Notes: generated from the sequence alone by a model not told the origin. 64,000 nucleotides of DNA from Ligula intestinalis (GCA_036362985.1 JAYGXS010000003.1:92380431-92444430), one strand, 5' to 3'; shown: positions 21,180-30,990, counted from the first letter of the stretch. Numbers and translations: made by a program.

Positions 21180-21560
21180 GTTGGTGGCTCTGCAACCAAG
21201 ACGGGGTTCCAGCATCTTCACCAGAGAGCAGTTATGGAGGAAAAACGAGGTTATCATCCCCCGGTCCTTTTGGGTGCCTATACACCTCCGATAGCGGCCT
21301 CAGAACAACATCTCCCGAGGGTCACTTCCTATAGTCTGGCTTAACTACGAAGTGGCCACTCAATGGTCCTTCGCCAGTACCAAAATTAGCGGCACCCGTC
21401 CACACACGACTGCTGTCCCGACTGCGACGTTTTTCCGCATGATTGTCAGCATCTGCTCGCCTGCAGTTCCCGGCCAGGTCGGTCGAGGTCTCGGTTATTC
21501 TCCGTCTTCCAACTATCACCAGTCTGGATTCCAGCGAAGACTTCTACACACACATATACA
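21180..21560 (+). repeat. Dispersed ~380-bp repeat, copy 1
   Basis: It aligns with 24,180-24,560: CTTCACCAGA..GCAG, a GGTCCTTTTGGG block, CTCCGATAGCGGCC versus CTCCAATTGCGGCC, and a shared CCTGCAGTTCCCGGCCAGG. Family unknown, no clear coding content. Confidence 0.65.
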
Positions 21561-21794
21561 CCAGTGCCGAGGACTCCAGCCTAACCTGCCCCTATTCACC
21601 AAACGCATCGGTATTGTTGGTCACTTGCGAATCCTTCCCGCACAGGCTCGATCCTATTTATCTTCCAACGGACGGAAACATAACTAAATGTCAGCATCGA
21701 GCTATTCACCGAAGCTGACCAAGGGGACCTTCCGTTAAGTAAATTCAAAACAAAAAAGAAATGAAGCATAAAAATTCGGATAAAATGCACGTAC

Positions 21795-21881
21795 TTTTGT
21801 GGATGGCATTGATATGTCGACTCAACGTTGACTTCCATGGAAAGGTTTTACCACACACTTCACACACAAAGGCTCGCAGTT
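21795..21881 (-). CDS. Single C2H2 finger exon H
   Basis: Borders are TTCTAG and GTACGT. The finger is ELRAFVCEVCGKTF, helix PWKSTLSRH, end HINAIHK. Contact positions W, S, T, R. The PW before the helix is unique in the series. Zinc ligands intact. Confidence 0.75.
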
Positions 21882-21999
21882 CTAGAATAACAGAAACCGA
21901 AAGGGGAATAAAATGGGATAACTTCTTGTGGGATATCTCTACATCCTTGCAAATTAAATGAGACATTTACAGTAAAAGCATATAAAAATAAGCTGAAAA

Positions 22000-22504
22000 A
22001 TAGACCACCATATGTGGGAACAACTGCAAATTATAGAAGGGCGTCAGTAGTGAACCTTTTTCAGTTGGTATACAACCTACTTTTGGGGGGAGTGCTTTAG
22101 AGTGAAATCGGACTCTCTTTAGCCGTCAATGATTCAAATTCGTGGCCTCCTAAATAGGTCAGTGGTGGAAATGTCCCAGCAGGTTAGACGGCAGCGGATA
22201 TGAGTTTTAAAAGACAGAGCCACAAATTATTTACTGGAGCGTATGTTCCACAAAGGGGGGAGTTCCAGAATGAAAAGATGAGAACTCACAGTAGTTCACT
22301 GGTGCAAGTTTTGATTCACGCCGAGGCTCAGCGATTTGTACTTCATGAGACGAAAAAGGACCGTCTTTGTGTGCACATTTAAACTCAAATTAAAGTAGGT
22401 CACTGGGAAAAGTATTTGATCCATGCTGGCACCCTGCCACAGTGCGATTTTACGGTCTGCCTAAACTACACAAAGAAAACATGCCTCCCTGGGTGGCCCT
22501 CCTA
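22000..22504. other. Intron stretch, nothing recognised
   Basis: Only short frames are present and no domain is visible. Confidence 0.35.
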
Positions 22505-22870
22505 CATACGGTTTGGCAAAATGGATGTTCCTCACAGTAGTCTCACCAACAGCTGTACCTTCTGCCAAACAATTCCTTTACCGGATAAAACATCTGAACA
22601 TAGGTAAATCCATGATATCCTTTAATGCCGTTGCACACTATACCTGCATGCCACAGCGACTAGCAGACAACTTCGAACCGAACGCTCCTGAAGTCTGGCA
22701 AAATGGATGTTTAGTCAACTTGAGTTCCCGACAGTAGTCGCTCTAGCTGCCGTAGCCTTTGCCAAACAGTTCCTTGAACGGATGAAGCATATGAACACTG
22801 ATCCAAGTAAACCAATGGCATCCTTCCATGCCGTTTAACGCTTCACCTCCATTCCACAGCAACTAGCGGT
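22505..22870 (+). repeat. Two tandem ~180-bp units, possibly gypsy gag-derived
   Basis: Unit 1 starts TTTGGCAAAATGGATGTT (22,510) and unit 2 TCTGGCAAAATGGATGTTT (22,694). Both continue with CCAAACA(A/G)TTCCTT..CGGAT, a CATCCTT.CATGCCGTT-type block and ATGCCACAGCGACTAGC versus ATTCCACAGCAACTAGC. The translated AKQFLERMKHMN text is suggestive of a gag segment, but that is weak. Confidence 0.55.
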
Positions 22871-23214
22871 TAAGGTTATGAGACCACTTCTAACCGAACG
22901 CTACGAGCAGAAGCACCAGCCCCTAAAGTCCGAATATTTGACCAAATTTCTGTGATATTGCCCTAAAACCTTCTTCAGATTAAGTGGACAAATGTACGAA
23001 CCAATTAAAGGCACTCCCGCGGGCTCCCTCTGTCAGGCCTGATTGCTGAAGTGATCCTTCAATGGATGGACCAAGTACCAAACAAAGTTTGGGGCTAGAT
23101 ATGAAGCATGTATAATTCGCCAAATAATATCTGACACTGAGCGCTTCAAAGCGGGTGGAAAATTCTGAGGCTAAAGCAGTCACTCCAGTGCCGCCTATAC
23201 CGGCATTCGCCTGT

Positions 23215-23640
23215 TAGTTGGCGACCGCAACAACCTTTCTGACCTGCAAGCACTACGATATCCCACGCCCCAGCTTCTCCAGGCCTTACCTGATTTGAAT
23301 GACGGTTGCATTAATAACTGGAGCTATCTCAGGCGTGCCAACCATCGTCAATAGACATCCCCGACTTCCCACTTGAAACTGACGAATTATATGTCTTAAA
23401 ATCGACCGGTCATGCCTTCCTACTGACACCGCCAAGGCAGAAGCGCGTATGCACGCGGCTCCCTCTCAACGTGGGCTTGATGACGCCTTCATGCACGTGA
23501 GGTCCCAGCCATCAATACAGAACTCTGACATACTTGCAAAGAGGACTGGATCCTATGCGGCACGCATCGACAAGCACATACGGCAGACTTGCCATTGTCA
23601 GTCTTCTAAGCGGAGGCATGTGGGGCGAGGGGAATAAAAC
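23215..23640. repeat. Intron block copy 1 (upstream-paired with finger exon I)
   Basis: It contains TAACTGGAGCTATCTCA, AGCGCGTATGCACGC, CAGAACTCTGACATACTTG and GGACTGGATCCTATGCGG. The same ordered blocks recur at 24,690-25,105 and 26,085-26,410, each time about 140-250 bp before a finger exon in plus coordinates. Confidence 0.75.
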
Positions 23641-23893
23641 GAGGTACAATTGGTGGAATATAAAATATACCTACGTAAAGTACGAATATGCCAACAGGTA
23701 CTGCATAACGACGAAGGGGTCTGTTTTCGCAGAACGTGAGAGGAATGGCGCAAAACACATTCGGTGGTTACAGTAAACAGATTATGAATTTAATTTTTTG
23801 TGAGAAAATGAGACCGTCGCAAACGAAAACAACAAAAACTATAAGGTAGAAGCCATTCACAGCAAAAATGATATAACAAAAATAGACACGCAC

Positions 23894-23980
23894 CCTTGTG
23901 GACGGCATCAATGTGCCGTTTGAGGACTTCCTTCAGGGCAAAGGCCTTCCCACATACCTCACACACAAAGTCTCGCCGTT
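23894..23980 (-). CDS. Single C2H2 finger exon I
   Basis: Borders are GTTGCAG and GTGCGT. The finger is ERRDFVCEVCGKAF, helix ALKEVLKRH, end HIDAVHK. Contact positions L, E, V, R. Its acceptor flank shares TTGATAAAAGGCCAAG with that of exon D. Confidence 0.75.
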
Positions 23981-24179
23981 CTGCAACAAATTGAAAGGCA
24001 ATTCGGTTGATAAAAGGCCAAGTCTCCTTCTTCGGAAATTGCACGTTAGATAACCTAATGTAATTGGGGTGTATTCGTTGAGTGGTTCTAGTTCGACTAG
24101 CTAAAAAGAACACCCAGAGGATGAACAGAACCAAACATTCGGCAAACTCATGGAAATTTCTGATCGATATTCAAAACCG

Positions 24180-24560
24180 GCACTACCCGTTTATGGTTCT
24201 GCCTTCATGACAGGCTTTCAGCGTCTTCACCAGACAGCCGTTTCGAAGAAAAAGTAAGTTACCATTTCCGGTCCTTTTTGGGCAGTTATCTACCTCCAAT
24301 TGCGGCCACGGAACAACAACGCTCGAGGGTCAGTCGCTGTGCCTTGTCTCAACTACACAGTAGCTACTTAATGGGTCCTTTGCTAGTACCATCGCCGGCT
24401 CGACCCGTCCACAACCGACAGTCATCTCGACTGCGGTGTTTCTCCATATTACTGTGAGCACATGTTTTGCCTGCAGTTCCCGGCCAGGCATGCAATTCAC
24501 CCTCCGTAGACCTTTGGCTCTAGCCGGTTGAGGTCTCGGCTTTTCTCTGTTTTCCAACTA
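24180..24560 (+). repeat. Dispersed ~380-bp repeat, copy 2
   Basis: Second copy of the 21,180-21,560 repeat in the same orientation, with many substitutions. Confidence 0.65.
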
Positions 24561-24689
24561 CAACCAGTTTGGACTCCGGCGGGGGGCTTCTGATCCTACA
24601 ATGGGCTACGACACACCAACACTTGCCTAAAGGGTAGACGGGAGGGAGCCACTTCACTGTCACCTTTTCCGGCATTTATCTGTGAGTCA

Positions 24690-25105
24690 TCTTTCGTGAC
24701 AACCTTGCTAACCTGTAGGTAATCTGCTAACCCAAGCACAGCCCCCTCAGGCTAGATCTGAGCCGAGTCACGGCTGTGTTTACAACTGGGGCTATCTCAC
24801 GCATGTCAGTCATCTTTGCTGGACATTTGTGAATTCCATTTTGAAACTGATCAATTACATGGCCAATACTCAACCAGCCACGGATTCATAGTGACACCGA
24901 TAAGTGAGAAGCGCGTATGCACCTGAATCCCTCTTAATGTGACCTTTATGGCACTTTCTAGGGTATGACTTTCCAGCCATAAATGCAGGACTCTGACACA
25001 TGCAATGAGGACTTGGTCCTGTAAGACAGTCATTAGCAAGCATATACGGCAGTATTGCTATGGTCTTCTTCGAATCGCAAGCATAATGAGCGAAGGAGAG
25101 AGCGA
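24690..25105. repeat. Intron block copy 2 (paired with finger exon J)
   Basis: It aligns with the 23,215-23,640 block: CAACTGGGGCTATCTCACGC, GAAGCGCGTATGCACCTG, GCAGGACTCTGACACATGC and GCATATACGGCAGTATTGC. Confidence 0.75.
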
Positions 25106-25309
25106 GGTGCAATTGGTGGAATCGAAAATACACCTGCATAGAGTAGGAAGATGACAACATGTACCACGTAACTGCGGAGGAAAACATTTTTGCAGAAAGC
25201 AACAGCAAGGGAGAAAGTTAAATACATGCCAAAAACCTTTAGGCAGAAGCCATAACGACATCCACATCAAAAATATGAAACGGCTAATCTTCATGAGAAG
25301 GGTACGCAC

Positions 25310-25396
25310 CTTTGTGAATGCCATCAATGTGCCGTGTCAGGTCTCTCTTCTGTGTAAAACCTTGGCCACATACCTCACACACAAATTCTCGCCATT
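25310..25396 (-). CDS. Single C2H2 finger exon J
   Basis: Borders are GTTGCAG and GTGCGT. The finger is EWREFVCEVCGQGF, helix TQKRDLTRH, end HIDGIHK. Contact positions Q, R, D, R. It is the closest relative of the decayed exon L (TQKRDLTWH, HIDG), and both are followed by a gypsy RT relic within about 170 bp. Confidence 0.75.
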
Positions 25397-25489
25397 CTGC
25401 AACACAAATCGAAAGAAAAATAAATTTATTAAAAGCCCAGTTATGTTTCAAGCACCGCCTTGAGTTATATACATTCATTGGAATGCCCT

Positions 25490-25830
25490 TAAGTCTGAGT
25501 AATCTCAGCAGCTCATCGATCAGATGCTGCGGGGTGTCGACTTTTTCTACGCTCAAATCGATGATTAAATAGAGGCGAGTTCGGACACTTCTGCACACGA
25601 GGTTCATCTTCGATAAATGTTCGTATGACTTGACCCCTTTTGGTGTTATAATCAGTGTTGCTAACTGTAAGTTTGTAGTCCTCAGGCTAGTCAGTTTGGG
25701 TCCTGTAAGATATCAGCCGTGCTTGAAAAAGGCTTCTAACATATTCAACTTTTTAGACCCAGCCGATATCAATCAATTACGTCGCTTCTTAGCTATCGTG
25801 AGATACTAACACCGTTTTCTCACTTACGAT
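25490..25830 (+). mobile_element. Decayed Ty3/gypsy fragment G2
   Basis: QQLIDQMLRGVDFFYAQIDD followed by a stop, EASSDTSAHEVHLR, LDPFGVIISVANCKF-like text and a LLSYREI block. The RT catalytic box is followed at once by a stop codon. The segment lies upstream of exon J in gene direction. Confidence 0.65.
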
Positions 25831-25971
25831 GACATTATCTTGCAGCCCCGGAACAACAACTGTGATGTTAAAATGAAAAGTAATCGTCGAAAACAAGCTG
25901 CAAGAAAAAGCTGATAGGCGGAAGCCATAACGACATCCAAAGCAGAAGTTGAACAGGAAATCGGTACCTAC

Positions 25972-26058
25972 CCTTGTGGACAACTTCAATGTGTTTATGC
26001 ACGGTGCTCTTCCGTGTGAAGCCCTTCCCGCAGATCTCACACACAAAGTCTCGCAGTT
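25972..26058 (-). CDS. Single C2H2 finger exon K
   Basis: Borders are ATTTTAG and GTAGGT. The finger is ELRDFVCEICGKGF, helix TRKSTVHKH, end HIEVVHK. Contact positions R, S, T, K. The hydrophobic helix residue is Val instead of Leu. Its donor side shares GAAGCCATAACGACATCC with exon J. Confidence 0.75.
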
Positions 26059-26084
26059 CTAAAATAGAAACCGAAAGGAGATTC

Positions 26085-26410
26085 AGTTGAACATAGGGGT
26101 CGAGACTGTATTTTTACAACTGGGCTATCTCACACGCGTTAGCCGTCGTGGTTGGACATCCCCGACTTCCGAATTACAGCCGGCCAATCACACCTAACAA
26201 CACCTAACTAGCAACGCCGTCAGAAGCAGTTATGCACTTGACTCCCTCTCAGTGTGGCCTATATGGCATTTTAATGCATGTGACTTCCCAGCCAGCATTA
26301 CAGAACTCTGACATACTTGAAATGAGGACTGGATCCTATGCGGTAGGTACTGACAGACACATAGAGTAGTCTTGCCACTATCTCCTACTTGGAGGCGCAT
26401 GCGGGTAGGG
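26085..26410. repeat. Intron block copy 3 (paired with finger exon L)
   Basis: Third copy: ACAACTGGGCTATCTCACAC, GGACATCCCCGACTTCC, CAGAACTCTGACATACTTG, GGACTGGATCCTATGCGG and AGTCTTGCCACT. Confidence 0.75.
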
Positions 26411-26548
26411 AGACGCATAGGGGCAGTTAGTCAAATAAAAATGCACCCGTATACAGTAGGGAAACATATAAAATATAACGACGGAGGACCTGTTTTCGCA
26501 GAAGGTGAGAGCAATGGTGCGAAAAATCTTTATGAAAAAGGAACGCAC

Positions 26549-26631
26549 CTTCATCAACGCCATCAATGTGCCAAGTCAGGTCTCTCTTCTGTGTTAAGCC
26601 CTTTCCGCATACCTTACACACAAAGTCTAGC
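26549..26631 (-). pseudogene. Decayed finger exon L
   Basis: The finger text RLDFVCKVCGKGLTQKRDLTWHIDG resembles exon J (given here in parts: LDFVCKVCGKG, TQKRDLTWH), but the second zinc His is Asp (GVDE for GIHK) and the conserved Phe is Leu. A 3-nt loss removes the normal CAG acceptor; the nearest AG would shift the frame into a TAG. The donor GTGCGT is kept. It is probably not used. Confidence 0.7.
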
Positions 26632-26739
26632 CTTTCAACGACACAAATCGATGGGAAAAGCAATGGATAAAAGTCAAGGCTCACCTTCCAAATCCTAATC
26701 AGGGCTAGTAATGTGTCAAATACCGCAATTAACACTTAA

Positions 26740-28060
26740 GTTTGGTTAACCGAATTCATTCGAATGCCTTCTCGTTTGAGAAATTTTATCGGCTCATTGA
26801 TTAAGTCCTGTGGGATCTTGATATCGTCTACGCCCACACTGATGACTTACTGGTGGTGAGGTCAGGCGCTTCCGAACACGAGACCGATCTTCGATAACTG
26901 ATCGGATAACTCAACTCTTACAGCGTGATAATCACTGCTGCGAGCTTTAAGGTGAGAAGTCCCAACTTAGTCAGCTTGTTTCTGCAAAGCGAAAATTCCA
27001 GTCTCTGGCACAATAATGCAATTCTGCCGCTTCTTAGCTATCGTGAGATATTACCACCGTTTTCTCCTCGACAATTCCACCGTTTTGCAGCACTCACTAA
27101 AAGCTTATGCGCGTAATGACTGCAGAGACCTTTAAGTCTTTCGAAGATGTTGAGGTTGACTTTGCGAAAACAATCCTATTTGCCTATCTTTACTCCGTTG
27201 TTTAGCTTACAGATGCTTCCCACACTGCCGTTGGCGCAGGCCTCCAGAAAACCTTAGCGATGTTCTAAACTTCTGAACTTCAGTTCAATGGAGGCTTAGC
27301 TCAAAAGAAACTCCTACAAGGTCTTCAACCAAGAACTTCTTCCTACCTACCTTCCTAAAAATTCGACATTTCCAACACTATCGAGGGTCGCGAATTCGTT
27401 GTGCCTATGAATCAGAAATCCCTAAATTGTGCTCTAAGGACTACTCGTCATTGCTACCCGCCTCGCGGTATTTGTCATCTAGACTTAATGTTACAGTTTT
27501 GAGGCGACATTCAACATGTCTACACCCAATAAAACGCGGTTGCTCATCTATTTGGACTCCGTCACGACAAAGCCAATCTATTTTTACGTTCATGACTCAT
27601 GGATACTCACCAAACTGATGAAAAATTCCTAGATTTCGCCGTGACGACTCCTTACGTCTTTAGAATGTCCCACTCTCTCTCAAGTGGAGTTGGCACCATT
27701 ACTCGTTACCTTTCTGGAATTTGGAAGTCAGTGAAACTCATCAGTAAATAATTCCTTTGGCCTAAAATCAACCGGAGTGTGCGGCGTAGGACCGGATCTT
27801 GTCTAGCAAGTAAATGGTCCAAAGGTCGTCGACATACCACTTCCCCGTCGACTACTTCGTCCCTCCTGATGTGCGGTTCACTCAAATACACTGTGATCTG
27901 GTAGGTCCCTTTGCACATTCTAACAGTTCTCCCCTCCTGCTGACATATACAGAGAATTTTACTCGGTAGTCAGTTGATGCGCATATTCCAAACATCAGTG
28001 CTGAAACCGTAGCGAAGGATTTCAAAGCGCAGTTCACTAAGAGAGTTCGTCGTAAAGATT
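26740..28060 (+). mobile_element. Decayed Ty3/gypsy retrotransposon G3 (RT to integrase)
   Basis: Text resembling RLID.VLWDLDIVYAHTDDLLVVRSG marks the RT. LLSYREILPPF, an RNase H-like part, then a PPRGICHL and a TTSPSTTSSLL-DLVGPFAH integrase-like part follow to about 28,050. Stops and frameshifts are frequent. It is the longest of the three gypsy relics placed beside finger exons D, J and L. Confidence 0.7.
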
Positions 28061-28473
28061 AGTGAACCGAATTATTTAATTGCAACAGAAACTGATAACC
28101 TGCAAACGGGCTCCATCTTCTAGTTATGGCGCCGAAAAGCACGATCCAACTGACTTGAATCTGTCAGCCGGTGATTACGAAGACATGCAAACGTGAAAGA
28201 AGGGGACTTTACCAACACACAGACACAGCATTTCGACTGTTGATTCCAACGATGTTCATCGCGTGATTTAGCACTCGATAGCAAATAAGGTGACTTGTGT
28301 GTGAAATAGATGTAAGTGATTGCATATACTTGCGGCACCTAATACAACCTGTTATGCCAAATGTCATAACAGTAGTGATCGCGCCAAACACATGACTAGA
28401 AATGTACCGAAAAAAATTTTTATCTCGGCAACGGAAAAAGGTAAGAAGACACAGGCACTAAAAAATCACTCAC
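28061..28473. other. Intron stretch between exon N2 and the finger array
   Basis: No domain is seen. A minus-strand AG/GT-bounded stretch near 28,391 was examined as an exon, but phase-1 reading meets a TGA. Confidence 0.4.
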
Positions 28474-28554
28474 TCGGACAATCTTCTCCTTTCAAAGTGT
28501 TTGTGCGCATCAGGCAAGAAGGATCTTCAGGCTCACGCTTTGGATCTTTAGTCT
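28474..28554 (-). CDS. Candidate N-terminal exon N2
   Basis: 81 bp (27 codons), acceptor CCTTTGTAG, donor GTGAGT (a perfect consensus). It reads ETKDPKREPEDPSCLMR and NTLKGEDCP, a charged acidic stretch. Both borders are in phase 1, matching the finger exons exactly. There is no known domain. It could be a linker between an N-terminal region and the fingers. Confidence 0.55.
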
Positions 28555-28589
28555 CTACAAAGGGTTGGACAGTTCCATTAAAAACTAAC
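28555..28589 (-). other. Putative 35-nt mini-intron
   Basis: GTTAGT at 28,589 and TTTGTAG ending at 28,555 bound 35 nt. Cestode genomes are known to have many introns of about this length. Both adjoining reading frames meet in phase 1. Confidence 0.55.
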
Positions 28590-28821
28590 CTGCGGTATTT
28601 CGCGCTATACCTACTCCTGTAGCAAGCTGGGAAGTGGAAGAGGATGCATTATCTGTCGCATTTAATTGGTCTATTTGCACACTAAACGCGACCGGGTGTG
28701 AGAGTAAGACGGTCTTGGCCTCATGTGATAACGTTGATGATTTTGGGGACAGTAGTGGTTGCCATTTATCCCCGTTCTTCGTAAAATCAGTTTCCTTGTG
28801 TGCATATACGTTTTCTGGGCT
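28590..28821 (-). CDS. Candidate N-terminal exon N1
   Basis: An open frame from the acceptor TATCGACAG (28,822) to the donor GTTAGT (28,589). It reads SPENVYAHKETDFTKNGDK, then a Ser/Thr-rich part including SPKSSTLSHEAK and NASSSTSQLATG. It ends in phase 1 (GCA G). There is no in-frame ATG, so a further upstream exon is needed. No similarity to transposons is apparent. The function is unknown. Confidence 0.5.
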
Positions 28822-30109
28822 CTGTCGATAAAACCAAGCATGGTAAGGGCTAATCAAACCTTACAAGTCGAACTGATGTGTTGACCTAAAATCGATATAG
28901 ACTAGTACCCGACTGATAAAATTACCTTATAAATTCCCGACGAGCATTTGTCGCTGGCGTTTACTTCTTCCTGTGAAAGATAAAAATTTGCAAGAACTAA
29001 ATTTATGTATGTATGCGTATGCATGTGTGTCTACATATGAAAAGGCAAGGCGATCACAGGAACCAATGATTTAATGTCTTGACGTTTCGGAATCAGACAA
29101 CCTTCCATTGTCAAAAGTGGTAAATGCACGAACTTTCACAGTATTCATAGGAAAAATTTATAAATATATATTGATTAACTGTTTAACAGGACTATATAAT
29201 CATGTTAAACAGTTTACACTGAGGATTATATGGGTGTATCTTTTAAACTAACAGACGACAATGCTGTGGCCGAAATAGGCTTGCCTGTTTGATTCCAGCA
29301 AAAGCCGAAGATTCAGAAGTGTATTTGGCGAGCATACGTAGCTTTCGATTAATTCTCATTGGGCAGTTACAATTATATAGGGAGGGGTGCAAATTAATAT
29401 GTTGATAATCAAGCTATCACAAATCGCAAATGAGTCATGGGGATGGGGGTGTGGGGTTGGTAATAACCAGCTAATGAGGGTTTGTTGAGTCCGGATAGGG
29501 GATGGGGGGAAGGAGTGGGTTGGGCTGCCTTTTTGCGAGAAAAACGCCTGATATGCAACCAGAAACCCAAAATCCAAAACTCAAGGTTACTAGACTGTAC
29601 TAATTAAAATAAATTGTAAGAAAACTAATGGATAGAAAGATAGTCAGAGAAAGTGTTCAGTAGATGACAAGAAAAGTCAGCATGAGGAACTTTTAGGAGG
29701 AAATTATAATGGAAAACTTATAAAACTGACCCTCTGTGCATGGTTATGAGTTGAATCTGTACACGGCGCGAACCAATGTAAATCCTAAGTTCAGGGACTG
29801 GGTATTCACCAAAATTGACGACAAAAATCCCACAACTGACTTCTAAGAGTTCATTGTCAGCAAATAAGGCTTTCTGTTGGGGTTTGAAAGGTTAACCTAC
29901 TGAATGACACAAACAATGCCAGAAGTAACTTCTATGGGCACGCATTAAGCATAATAGCATAATAGCACCATTTTATTCCAATAATGCACAATTCGCCACA
30001 AATAGTCTAACACCACCATATTTTCCACTTATCACACAATTTACTCACATGAGCCCTCAACACAATCAAACAAGTAAAAGGAATCCATTTTTTCACAACA
30101 GATTCCAGC
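28822..30109. other. AT-rich stretch upstream of exon N1, nothing recognised
   Basis: It may hold further 5' exons, introns or a promoter of the finger gene, but no signal could be assigned. The longest frames are under 80 codons. Confidence 0.4.
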
Positions 30110-30705
30110 TTTTGTATCCGATACCATAAATGTTGCTCTTATTAATGCTAGATCGATAGTAAAAAAAGTTCCACGACTTAAGACATTTATTGACACACAC
30201 AATCCTGATAGTCTTTTGAACAGAAACATGGGTAAACGAATCAACCTCCAATGCTTCAATTTTTGTAGCAAACAACACCTTCTATAGACAATACCGTGCT
30301 AAAACCTTACAAAATGTACGTTTTACCTATTCTTGATTACTGCTCAATATTTTTCGGTACCATGTCATCAGATGACAGACAGAAACTAGAAAAAATGCAG
30401 CGAAGGTTTACCAGAGTTCTGTGTAAACGCGATGACGCCCGAGACTCCTATTCAATAATGTACAATGGATATGGCCTTAAACCCCTCTGGCAAAGGCGAC
30501 TCCAAAATGGTTTCACTTTCCTATTTACAGTGACACATAATCAGAACATCCTTAGAAATAATATGTTAACAAATCAAAACACTTCCTGTCCCACTAGAAA
30601 AAACCAGCATACAATTCATAACGCTAAAGCTAGAACGGCCCAGCGATCAAATTTCTACACCATAAGATATAAGATCATATGGAATGCCCTACCCAACGAT
30701 TATAA
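30110..30705 (+). mobile_element. LINE A1, internally deleted CR1-like element
   Basis: It begins with an endonuclease start (LINARSIVKKVPRLKTFIDTH, then TETWVNE after a frame change) and passes within about 60 bp to the post-RT domain (LKPYKMYVLPILDYCSIFFG, EKMQRRFTRVLCKRDD, IIWNALPNDY). The rest of the endonuclease and the whole RT are absent. At 30,705 a family B 3' end interrupts it. A second copy of the C-terminal part is at 35,489. Confidence 0.65.
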
Positions 30706-30990
30706 TAATAATATGTTTATTATGCCAGTTTACAGGCAATTTCAAAGGGTTGGTAATGCAAATCTAGGGCGCCTTCCAACACCTCGAATACCGGAAAAAA
30801 CTTTAAACAAACTCCTTATGTTGCAGCCAGTATTGGTTTTGTTTCAGGTTTTTTGTTGTGTCAATATTGGGCGAGAAAGCGTGTTTGTTTCAAGTGAAAA
30901 AAAACCTGCCTTCAAAGGTTTGATACAAACGGAATAAATGTACAGTTTAAAGCTGAGTTGACTCATCAGCAGGAGAATTGTTTCATATCT
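30705..30990 (-). mobile_element. LINE B 3'-end fragment (B6)
   Basis: It matches the 3' UTR of family B at 31,085-31,360, including the foldback with CCAGTATTG and CAATATTGG. It is 5'-truncated and is inserted in LINE A1. Confidence 0.7.

Larger units (their letters stand above)
202..28821 (-). other. Span of a putative multi-exon C2H2 zinc finger gene
   Basis: I infer one minus-strand gene from two candidate N-terminal exons at 28,474-28,821 and a series of single-finger exons down to position 202, where the gene probably continues beyond the window. All finger exons are 87 bp, start and end in phase 1, and have AG/GT borders. The expected product is a nuclear DNA- or RNA-binding protein with an N-terminal low-complexity part and at least ten fingers. 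The exons could instead belong to two adjacent paralogous genes, since no transcript evidence is available. Introns of 0.5-8 kb hold most of the transposons described below. No promoter or terminal exon was found. Confidence 0.6.

Noticed and set aside
28209..28391. AG/GT-bounded minus-strand segment considered as a third N-terminal exon
   Set aside because: In the required phase 1 it meets a TGA within about 30 nt, and the donor GTTGTA is weak.
30950..30985. Minus-strand CTGATGAG near the LINE B 3' UTR, also at 59,395
   Set aside because: No GAAA follows at a suitable distance, and sister copies at 31,340 and 40,870 do not keep the motif, so a hammerhead is not supported.
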